Assembly: GCF_018919215.1 (NCBI RefSeq)
Contig: NZ_JAHLQK010000001.1
Span: forward strand, 342,430-406,429
Origin: Alkaliphilus flagellatus
GTDB lineage: Bacteria > Bacillota > Clostridia > Peptostreptococcales > Natronincolaceae
Length of the DNA stretch: 64,000 nt
Reading direction: 5' to 3'
Shown here: positions 1-7,056 of the stretch, piece by piece
How positions within the stretch are numbered: the stretch's first letter is position 1
Layout of the letters: the number at the start of each line of letters is the position of its first letter
The notes under the pieces: generated by a model
What the model was told of the DNA's origin: nothing
Databases searched by the model: none
What the model saw: only the letters and a program-made list of their open reading frames with translations
Made by a program: the position numbers and the translations under genes

Positions 1-1
1 G

Positions 2-958
2 GAAGGCTAGTATACAGCCATTTAAAGCTCCAAACATAGCTAATACCATACCTATTACAACTAAAATACTACCAGTCTTCCCCATTAGCTTTTCTGCTGC
101 ATAGGTTCCTAAATAATACTCATTATTTGCTATTAGACTTTCAATTTCAGTAAAAGGTATAACCTTATATATAGAATAATTAAATAATGTATATAGTATT
201 GTTATTGAAACAATAGAAATAACAATAGCAAGAGGTAGATTTTTCTTAGGATTCTTTACTTCTTCAGCTACAGTATTTAAATTAGTCCATCCTTCATATG
301 CCCATAAACTTGCAACCACTGCAAAAGCTATCATACTAATAATTGAGCCAAAACTTACATCAACTGTCTTCGGAGCTAAACTTAAATCTGGAGATACTTT
401 TCCAAATAAAAGACCCAAAATCATTATGATTCCAATAGGGATTAGTTTTGCAATCATAGATAGATTTTGCAGTCTAGATCCAAATTTAACACCAAAATAA
501 TTGACAATAGTTAATCCTATGATTAATACTATGGCAAAGATTTTAATTGTCCATTCTCCCATTGGCATTATAACAGTTAAAGCACTTGGTAAGGCAATTG
601 CTATGGCAGCAATAGACCCAGGACCAGCGATTAGCCAATTATTAAACCCAGCTAGAAAACCAACGATAGGTGAATAGGCATTACTTAAATATACAGTCAA
701 ACCACCAGCACGAGGATCTGAAGCACCTAGTTCTGCATAACAAATTCCGCCTAGTAAGGAAACTAAGCCACCTAAAATCCAACTCAATAAAGCTAAGCCA
801 AGACTCATTCCAGTTCTCATTAATACATATGATCCTAGATAAAAAATTCCTGACCCTACCATGATACCCCCTAAAATGCTGACCCCACCAAATAAACTAA
901 TTTCTTTTTTAAAACCGGAATCCGTTGTTTTATTCACTTCACTCAAGTTATCAGTCAT
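2..958 (-). CDS. APC-family amino acid permease, probable lysine transporter (partial, C-terminus beyond the window)
   Basis: The frame is open from the ATG at 958 to the window edge, giving 319 codons. AGGAGG lies just upstream on the minus strand. The N-terminus is hydrophilic (about 18 residues), then the first helix carries the glycine-rich motif GGIMVGSGIF typical of APC permeases, followed by repeated hydrophobic helices and the conserved loop SLWAYEGWTNLNTVAEE. About nine helices are visible, and the last few of the usual 12 lie outside the window. APC permeases exchange or import amino acids across the cytoplasmic membrane. The lysine riboswitch in its leader points to lysine or a lysine-related substrate. 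Family is certain; substrate is inferred from the riboswitch alone. Confidence 0.9.
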   Translation of the reverse strand, partial: MTDNLSEVNKTTDSGFKKEISLFGGVSILGGIMVGSGIFYLGSYVLMRTGMSLGLALLSWILGGLVSLLGGICYAELGASDPRAGGLTVYLSNAYSPIVGFLAGFNNWLIAGPGSIAAIAIALPSALTVIMPMGEWTIKIFAIVLIIGLTIVNYFGVKFGSRLQNLSMIAKLIPIGIIMILGLLFGKVSPDLSLAPKTVDVSFGSIISMIAFAVVASLWAYEGWTNLNTVAEEVKNPKKNLPLAIVISIVSITILYTLFNYSIYKVIPFTEIESLIANNEYYLGTYAAEKLMGKTGSILVVIGMVLAMFGALNGCILAF

Positions 959-1122
959 ATATATCCTCCTATATAAAAAAAATTCGTCTAATGCTATCGT
1001 ATCTACTCATAGTGCACTCAATTTAAAAGCTTAAGCTTTTAAATTTCAAGTGCTTAAAATATTACTAACATTCTATTTCTTCAAAAACCCTCAATAGTAA
1101 GAGTTTTTTTACTTTCTTATAC

Positions 1123-1152
1123 AAAAAAAACACCTAACAGGCTTGTCAGGTG
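1123..1152 (-). terminator. Intrinsic terminator of the lysine riboswitch expression platform
   Basis: On the minus strand an 8-bp stem CACCTGAC/GTTAGGTG (one wobble-type mismatch) closes a short loop and is followed by a run of eight T. It lies between the lysine aptamer and the permease start, the usual position for ligand-dependent premature termination. Lysine binding is expected to favour this hairpin. Confidence 0.85.
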
Positions 1153-1164
1153 CTTATATGCGTA

Positions 1165-1400
1165 TAGCAAAGCTAAAGACATTCCTCTCTCCTTTCTGGC
1201 TCAGTGTGAGATAGCACAACATCAAAGTATTGAGCAAATACAATGATGACAGTCCTGTACCTATTTGATACAGACCCAGCATCAGATTTTGAGATCTGAT
1301 GCTTCGGCGATGGCTCCTTTCGCTATATGTCATAGGTTTTCGACCTCGATATAGTTACTATTAGCAACCGCGCCTCTACCTCACCCGTAAGGATGAGGAT
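1165..1400 (-). ncRNA. Lysine riboswitch (L box)
   Basis: Read on the minus strand, the segment shows the core landmarks of the lysine aptamer in order: GAGGTAGAGGCGCG, then AGTAACTAT, AAAGGAGCCATCGCCGAAG, a long hairpin ending in CTGGGTCTG, and ACAGGACTGTCA, with closing GAGAGGAATGTC. These strings are hallmarks of the family. It sits in the leader of the APC permease, behind a consensus promoter and in front of an intrinsic terminator. It therefore most likely turns permease transcription off when intracellular lysine is high. The mapped ends are approximate. Confidence 0.93.
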
Positions 1401-1425
1401 TTTTATGAAATTGTTGATTTTCATC

Positions 1426-1454
1426 ATAATAGCATGGTATTTATACTTTGTCAA
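1426..1454 (-). promoter_or_regulatory. Sigma-A promoter of the lysine riboswitch/permease transcript
   Basis: On the minus strand TTGACA (1454-1449) and TATTAT (1431-1426) are separated by exactly 17 bp. Transcription would start near 1419, about 20 nt before the first conserved aptamer sequence. Near-consensus elements, spacing and position agree. Confidence 0.8.
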
Positions 1455-1496
1455 CTTAACGAAAATTTCTTTTAAATAGTAGATAAGAGGAATTTT

Positions 1497-1742
1497 CGAT
1501 TCAACAAACTGCTGCAGAGGCAGATAAAGTAGCTAAAACTATTGACAAAATAGCTGAAGGGCTATCCAATGAAAAACTTTTTATATCAAGATTTTGCGGA
1601 GATTAATTCTTGATTTATATTAGAGATGAGGATAATATTGAAGTGATAGCAGAATATGTAAGGCAGATTTCAAATATATTTAAAGATAATATTATTGCAA
1701 ATGGCAATATAGCCAATATTTCTTATTGTAGATTTAAGTTAA
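1497..1742 (+). other. Two short coding-like remnants, unidentified
   Basis: Between the riboswitch promoter and the response regulator there is no intact gene. The plus strand holds a start-less open stretch (about 1498-1605) encoding an alanine/lysine-rich helix (TAAEADKVAKTIDKIAEG), and another (about 1610-1745) encoding DEDNIEVIAEYVRQISNIF. Both look like protein pieces, perhaps the end of a degraded chemoreceptor-like or coiled-coil gene, but I cannot assign a family. They may be chance open frames. Confidence 0.2.
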
Positions 1743-1775
1743 AATAAATTTTTAGATGCTAGAGGGGGTATCAAA

Positions 1776-2465
1776 ATCAATAAGATTTTAGTTATTGAAG
1801 ATGATGTGGCCTTAAATAATGGTATTGTTTTGAGCCTAAAACAAGAAAACTATGACTTTACACAAAGCTTTACATTTAAAGAGGCAGAGAAATATTTATC
1901 AGAAACAGAATTTGATTTAATTATATTAGATGTAAATTTACCTGATGGAAATGGTTTTGATCTTTGTAAAAAAATAAGGCAATACTCTTCTACGCCAATT
2001 ATTTTTCTAACTGCCAATGATATGGAAATTGATGTAGTAACTGGCTTAGAGCTTGGTGCAGATGACTATATTACTAAACCATTTAGCCTAATGATACTGC
2101 GTGCAAGAGTATCCGTATTGCTACGCCGTACTAAACGAATAAGTAGCGATGATAAAATAATAATTGGACATTTTGTTTTCGACTTTGATTCTATGAGTTT
2201 CTATAAGGGTAATGATAAAATTGAGTTAAGCAAGACAGAACAAAAATTGCTTAAAGTTCTGATAAAAAATCGAGGCACTGTCCTTACACGTTCTAGCTTA
2301 ATAGATAAAATCTGGACAGATGATGCAGAATATGTTGATGAAAATGCTCTGTCAGTTACGGTAAAGCGTTTGAGAGATAAATTGGAAGATAACCCTGTAA
2401 AACCACAGTATATACAAACAGTCTATGGAATAGGATATACATGGGTGGTAGATAAGCATGGATAA
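1776..2465 (+). CDS. OmpR/PhoB-family response regulator with no canonical start codon
   Basis: The receiver domain (residues 1-120) has the acidic pair in ILVIEDD, the phospho-acceptor Asp in IILDVNLPDGNG, a Thr in IIFLTA and Lys in ITKPF. The winged-helix output domain ends in IQTVYGIGYTW. The first GTG in frame is at 1806 and would remove the first strand and acidic pair. Upstream there is no ATG, GTG or TTG before the stop at 1740. AGAGGGGG at 1761-1768 is well placed for ATC at 1776 (Ile-Asn-Lys-Ile-Leu-Val). I therefore place the start at 1776, about 229 aa and normal length. Either ATC is used, or an ATG was mutated or misread. The kinase gene overlaps its end by 8 nt. Confidence 0.88.
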   Translation: MNKILVIEDDVALNNGIVLSLKQENYDFTQSFTFKEAEKYLSETEFDLIILDVNLPDGNGFDLCKKIRQYSSTPIIFLTANDMEIDVVTGLELGADDYITKPFSLMILRARVSVLLRRTKRISSDDKIIIGHFVFDFDSMSFYKGNDKIELSKTEQKLLKVLIKNRGTVLTRSSLIDKIWTDDAEYVDENALSVTVKRLRDKLEDNPVKPQYIQTVYGIGYTWVVDKHG

Positions 2466-3372
2466 AATAGATGCCATCTTTATTGCGTGCGCTATAATTT
2501 CTATTATTATTGCTATAGTTTTTGTTTTTATATATCAATATAAAATGAAAAGTACTATTAACAAGCTAAACCATATGTTAGAGGATGCAATAAATGGTAG
2601 TTTTTCTGAATCTACCTATGATGAATCGAGTCTATCCGCATTGGAAGCAAAATTAAACCGCTTTTTAAGCATCTCCCTATCCTCTGAGAATAATCTCGTA
2701 GCGGAGAAGGGGAGAATTAAAGCATTAATTTCTGATATTTCTCACCAAACGAAAACACCTATTGCTAATATCCTTCTCTATTCACAGCTATTAATAGAAC
2801 AGGAAAAGATTCCAAATGAGTGTCACGATATTATAAATCAGATTACAGGACAATCAGAAAAGCTCAATTTTCTCATACAGGCTTTGGTGAAAACTTCAAG
2901 ACTAGAAACAGGTATTATTTCCGTTGTACCAAAATCTGATTCTGTTTTAGATCTGCTCTCTTCTGTTTGTAATGAAGTAAAGAAAAAAGCAGAGGAAAAG
3001 AATATTACAGTTCAAATAACATGTGAGGATTCTTTTGCTGTTTTCGATAAAAAATGGACAGAGGAAGCTCTGTATAATATTTTAGATAATGCAGTAAAGT
3101 ATACACCAAATGGAGGGAATATTTCTGTTGCATGCATTTCCTATGAGATGTTTTGTAGAATTGATATTGTAGACAGCGGCATTGGTATTGCGGAGCAGGA
3201 TATTACTTCTATCTTTAAGCGCTTTTATCGTTCTATAGAGGTAAACCAATATGAGGGTGTAGGTATTGGTTTATTCCTTGCACGAGAAATTATTACTGCC
3301 CAAGGAGGGTACATTAAAGTATCTTCTACTATAGGAAAAGGTTCCACTTTTTCCGTATTCCTGCCAAAATAA
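2458..3372 (+). CDS. Sensor histidine kinase with a single N-terminal membrane helix
   Basis: 304 aa. One transmembrane helix spans residues 7-27, with no extracellular domain, then a linker and a DHp helix with the phospho-acceptor His in ISHQTKTPIANI. The HATPase domain follows, with N-box DNAVKY, G1 DSGIGI and G2 GVGIGLFLA. Kinases coupled to peptide-exporting ABC transporters often lack their own sensor domain and read the transporter, so that arrangement is plausible here. It overlaps the response regulator gene and is followed by the ABC genes, so it probably phosphorylates that regulator. Confidence 0.93.
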   Translation: MDKIDAIFIACAIISIIIAIVFVFIYQYKMKSTINKLNHMLEDAINGSFSESTYDESSLSALEAKLNRFLSISLSSENNLVAEKGRIKALISDISHQTKTPIANILLYSQLLIEQEKIPNECHDIINQITGQSEKLNFLIQALVKTSRLETGIISVVPKSDSVLDLLSSVCNEVKKKAEEKNITVQITCEDSFAVFDKKWTEEALYNILDNAVKYTPNGGNISVACISYEMFCRIDIVDSGIGIAEQDITSIFKRFYRSIEVNQYEGVGIGLFLAREIITAQGGYIKVSSTIGKGSTFSVFLPK

Positions 3373-3398
3373 AAGCAAATCTTTCAAAACTGTTATAT

Positions 3399-3420
3399 TT
3401 GAGAAAGATTTGAGAAAGAT
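3399..3420 (+). promoter_or_regulatory. Tandem 11-bp direct repeat, candidate response-regulator box
   Basis: TTGAGAAAGAT occurs twice head to tail, with a period of exactly one helical turn. Tandem repeats of about 11 bp are the usual binding pattern of OmpR-family regulators. They lie between the two-component genes and the ABC genes. A related inverted copy, AAATCTTTC, lies at 3377-3385. Probable site of autoregulated activation of the ABC operon. Confidence 0.5.
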
Positions 3421-3428
3421 GATTTTGT

Positions 3429-3468
3429 TATAGTCTATATCATAAGGTGATATGGACTATATTTTTTA
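3429..3468 (+). terminator. AT-rich hairpin plus T tract before the ABC genes, possible attenuator
   Basis: TATAGTCTATATCA (3429-3442) pairs with TGATATGGACTATA (3448-3461) with one mismatch, a 5-nt loop, and a T tract directly after. It looks like a weak intrinsic terminator between the regulator/kinase genes and the ATPase. It could let the ABC genes be expressed less than the regulators, or at a different time. Confidence 0.5.
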
Positions 3469-3481
3469 TGGAGGTTATTTT

Positions 3482-4159
3482 ATGAGTATTTTAGAAACAC
3501 ATAATTTAATTAAGCATTATGGTGGGGAGCCAAATTTAGTAAAAGCTTTAGATGGTATAAACTTGACAGTAGAGCGTGGAGAGTTTGTTTCAATTGTAGG
3601 TACATCGGGTAGCGGTAAATCTACTCTATTGCACATGCTTGGGGGACTTGACCGAGCAACTGACGGAACAGTAAGGGTAGATGGCAAAGAGATTCTTTCT
3701 CTAAAAGATGATGAATTGACTATTTTTAGAAGGAGAAAGATTGGGTTTATATTTCAAAGTTATAACCTTGTACCTATATTAAATGTATATGAAAACATTA
3801 CTCTACCTATTGAGTTAGATGGAAATAAGGTTGATAAGGACTATGTTGATCAAATTATCACTACTTTAGGTTTAGAGACTAAGCTTAACAATCTACCAAA
3901 TAATCTTTCTGGTGGACAACAACAACGTGTTGCAATTGCAAGAGCCTTAGCTACTAAACCTGCAATTATCCTTGCAGATGAGCCTACGGGCAACTTAGAT
4001 AGTAAAACAAGCCTAGATGTTTTAGGACTATTAAAAGTAACGAGCCAGCGCTTTAATCAAACTATTGTTATGATTACTCATAACGAGGAGATGGCACAAA
4101 TGGCTGACCGCACCATCCGCATTGAGGACGGCAAAATAGTAGGTGGTGGTGGACAATGA
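3482..4159 (+). CDS. ABC transporter ATPase, MacB/LolD/BceA type
   Basis: 225 aa from the ATG at 3482, chosen because ATGGAGG lies 9 nt upstream. An in-frame ATG at 3452 has no ribosome site and sits in the hairpin. Visible motifs are Walker [11 protein letters not shown]-loop [10 protein letters not shown], signature [16 protein letters not shown], Walker [13 protein letters not shown] and H-loop MITHN. This clade powers FtsX-type permeases that move peptides or lipoproteins at the membrane. Its stop overlaps the permease start by 4 nt, so the pair is co-translated. Confidence 0.95.
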   Translation: MSILETHNLIKHYGGEPNLVKALDGINLTVERGEFVSIVGTSGSGKSTLLHMLGGLDRATDGTVRVDGKEILSLKDDELTIFRRRKIGFIFQSYNLVPILNVYENITLPIELDGNKVDKDYVDQIITTLGLETKLNNLPNNLSGGQQQRVAIARALATKPAIILADEPTGNLDSKTSLDVLGLLKVTSQRFNQTIVMITHNEEMAQMADRTIRIEDGKIVGGGGQ

Positions 4160-6705
4160 TTCAGGTACAGAATAAAAAGGTTATCAATCGCATTGCCTTT
4201 AAAAGTTTTAGAGCAAGTAAAACTAGAAATCTAATGGCTATTATTGCAATAGCATTGACTACAATTTTATTTACAAGCCTTTTTACTATTGGCATTGGTA
4301 TGATAGAAAGCTTTCAAAATCAAGCTATGAGACAGGCTGGTGGAGACGGACATGCTGTTTTAAAATATATAACTGATGAGCAGTACAACAACATGAAAGA
4401 CCATCCTTTGATTAAAGAAATTAGCTACAACAAAATAATTGCGGATAGTGTAGATAACATTGAATTTTTAAAACGCCATGTAGAAATGTATTATATGGAT
4501 GAGACTGCTATGAAACTTGGATTTTGTGAACCAACTACAGGTAATGCTCCAATGAAGGAAAATGAAATTATTACGGATACCAAAACCTTGGATTTATTAG
4601 GAGTTCCCCATGAAGTTGGAGCAAAAGTACCACTGACATATACCATGAAAGGAAAGCAGATACAAAAAGATTTTGTACTATCTGGTTTTTGGGAAAGTGA
4701 TCCTATTTTTAATGTGGGGTTTGCTATCATTTCTCGTGAATTTATGGACTTACATGCTAACCAGCTTGTACACACATATAGAACAGACTATAATATGACA
4801 GGAGTTATAAACTCATATATTATGTTTAAAAATAGTTCTAACTTAGAGGGAAAGCTGTTCAAGGTAATTACAGATAGTGGTTATACAGTTCCTGCAGAGG
4901 GAGAAAAAAGCGAACCACTACCTACAGATATAGACTGCAATGTAAACTGGGCCTATCTTTCTAGTAATTTTTCAAGCTCAGATCCAGTCACTGTTGTAGC
5001 GGTGTTAATGTTACTAGTACTAATTATATTTACAGGATATTTGATTATATATAATATCTTTCAAATTTCTGTTATAAAAGACATTAAGTTATATGGACTA
5101 TTAAAAACCATTGGAACAACATCTAAACAAATTAAACGGATTATTTCACGTCAGGCTATTATATTATCTATTATAGGGATTCCTATTGGCCTTTGTATAG
5201 GATTTTTGATCGGAAGGGCACTACTTCCAATGATTATGGGAATTTCAAATTATAGTGGTCCACGGGCAGATGTATCCTTTAATCCTATTATCTTTATAGG
5301 TGCTTCAATATTTGCTTTAGTTACAGTATTTATTAGCACTCGTAAACCTGGCAAAATTGCTGGAAGGGTTTCTCCTGTAGAGGCAGTACGATACAGTGGA
5401 GGTAGTGAGCAGATCAGAAAAAAGATGAAGCATTCTACAGATGGTGGAAAGTTATGGAGAATGGCACTTTCTAACCTTGGTAGAAATAAAAAGCGAACTA
5501 TAATTGCCATTATATCTATGACACTCAGTTTGGTACTTCTTAATTCAGTATTTACCATTTCTAGTGGTTTCGATATGGATAAATTTGTTTCAAAATTTGT
5601 AGATACTGACTTTCTTATCGGGCATGCTAATTATTTTAACATGAACCATTTTCGGTTTCCAGAGGATGAGCTTAGTGAAAGCTTTATATCTGCTGTAGAA
5701 GACCAAGAGGGTTTTGAAGTAGGAGGTAGGATTTACTATAATATTTATGTTGGTGACTGTTCGGTTTATCGAGAGAATCCCGATGAACCTAGTTATCTTG
5801 GATATCCTGTAAACAAAGCAATAAATGGGCAACCAATGTTAGATTTATATGGTATGGAAGACTTTCCTCTTTCCCGCTTAGACATTGTTGAAGGACAATT
5901 AGATATAGAAAAATTAAAAAGTGGAAAGTACATTATAGAAGGAGTACATGAAGGTGATCACGGTAATATATTATGGGATACTTCACACTATCAAATTGGG
6001 GACACTGTAGAGATAACAGTGGATGGCAAAAAACATGAATATGAAGTTATGGCAAAAACTAGAATAAAGCAATATACTATTTCTAACCGTAGCTTTGATG
6101 AATTTGCTATGTACCTCCCTACAGAGGAATATTTAAAGATAGTCACTGAACCTGTTGTTATGACATATGCATTTAATGTGTCGGATGATAAGGAAGCTAA
6201 TATGGAGTCTTTTATCAAAGGATATACGGAACAAGTAGAGCCACTTATGGATTATGAATCTAAGCAAGTTTATGTAAATAACTTTAATGATTTTCAGAAT
6301 ATGTTAATAACAGTAGGCGGTATACTCAGTTTCATAATTGGTTTAATTGGTATTCTAAACTTTATAAACTCTATGTTTACTAGTATTTTGGCAAGGCGTC
6401 AGGAGTTTGCTATGCTACAAAGTATAGGTATGACTGGAAAGCAACTAAACCGTATGCTATGCTTTGAAGGTTTATATTATGCAGCTTACACCATTATATT
6501 TTCATTTACTCTAGGAACTGTATTCTCAGTTGGTATCATTGAAGGAATTGTTGGGCAATTGTGGTTTTTTAGCTATCAGTTTGTTATTATGCCATTATTA
6601 ATTACCTACCCAATATTGATTACACTATCCTTGATAGTACCTTATGTAGCATATCATGGTATTAGTAAGCAAAGTATTGTAGAAAGATTAAGAGAAATAG
6701 AATAA
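4156..6705 (+). CDS. ABC transporter permease with two FtsX domains
   Basis: 849 aa. The N-terminal helix (about residues 26-50) is followed by a 225-residue extracellular region, three helices of the first FtsX block (about 280-395), a fifth helix near 450-470, a second extracellular region of about 240 residues, and three C-terminal helices. The duplicated FtsX layout fits exporters or resistance pumps for antimicrobial peptides and related cell-surface molecules. Linked to a two-component system and a BceA-like ATPase, it is most likely a stress-induced peptide detoxification or efflux unit. The substrate is unknown. It is longer than BceB (about 650 aa) and different in layout. Confidence 0.9.
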   Translation: MIQVQNKKVINRIAFKSFRASKTRNLMAIIAIALTTILFTSLFTIGIGMIESFQNQAMRQAGGDGHAVLKYITDEQYNNMKDHPLIKEISYNKIIADSVDNIEFLKRHVEMYYMDETAMKLGFCEPTTGNAPMKENEIITDTKTLDLLGVPHEVGAKVPLTYTMKGKQIQKDFVLSGFWESDPIFNVGFAIISREFMDLHANQLVHTYRTDYNMTGVINSYIMFKNSSNLEGKLFKVITDSGYTVPAEGEKSEPLPTDIDCNVNWAYLSSNFSSSDPVTVVAVLMLLVLIIFTGYLIIYNIFQISVIKDIKLYGLLKTIGTTSKQIKRIISRQAIILSIIGIPIGLCIGFLIGRALLPMIMGISNYSGPRADVSFNPIIFIGASIFALVTVFISTRKPGKIAGRVSPVEAVRYSGGSEQIRKKMKHSTDGGKLWRMALSNLGRNKKRTIIAIISMTLSLVLLNSVFTISSGFDMDKFVSKFVDTDFLIGHANYFNMNHFRFPEDELSESFISAVEDQEGFEVGGRIYYNIYVGDCSVYRENPDEPSYLGYPVNKAINGQPMLDLYGMEDFPLSRLDIVEGQLDIEKLKSGKYIIEGVHEGDHGNILWDTSHYQIGDTVEITVDGKKHEYEVMAKTRIKQYTISNRSFDEFAMYLPTEEYLKIVTEPVVMTYAFNVSDDKEANMESFIKGYTEQVEPLMDYESKQVYVNNFNDFQNMLITVGGILSFIIGLIGILNFINSMFTSILARRQEFAMLQSIGMTGKQLNRMLCFEGLYYAAYTIIFSFTLGTVFSVGIIEGIVGQLWFFSYQFVIMPLLITYPILITLSLIVPYVAYHGISKQSIVERLREIE

Positions 6706-6763
6706 TTGTTTCAAAAACTACTATTATAGTAATTTCACTAAGAATCCAATTATAAGCTAATAG

Positions 6764-6815
6764 ACTAAGACTTAGTTAAGATGAAGTTTTTACTTTCGGT
6801 GAGCTAAGTCTTAGT
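6764..6815. repeat. Perfect 12-bp-stem hairpin related to the 5' structured element
   Basis: ACTAAGACTTAG (6764-6775) pairs perfectly with CTAAGTCTTAGT (6804-6815), and inside it AAGT/ACTT forms a second small stem. The strings CTAAGACTTAGTT and AAGTTTTTACT recur in the same order in the element at 7078. There is no T tract, so it is not a normal terminator. The rest of 6706-7056 is AT-rich with a GGTTAAAT/ATTTAACC pair at 7002/7038; I see no gene there. Confidence 0.5.
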
Positions 6816-7056
6816 TTAATTATAAGAGGTTAAATATTGCCAATTTAATGGTAAATATAACCTTAATATAGTAAAATATAATTAACTAATTTTTTATAAC
6901 ACATACAAAATTATGTATTTTAATAATTTTTAAAAAGATTTTATTCTTATCTAATTCAAATTAATTTATTTTCTAGGGGCTAGGGATAACAGGTATGTAA
7001 GGGTTAAATGAAATATAATATATATTTATTGTACTGTATTTAACCAAACTAAGGGG

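Noticed and set aside
670-864. 64-codon open frame on the plus strand
   Set aside because: It lies inside the permease on the opposite strand and its sequence has no family resemblance.
1776-2465. Gene starting at GTG 1806 as a normal response regulator
   Set aside because: That start would remove the acidic pair and first strand of the receiver, and no ribosome site precedes it.
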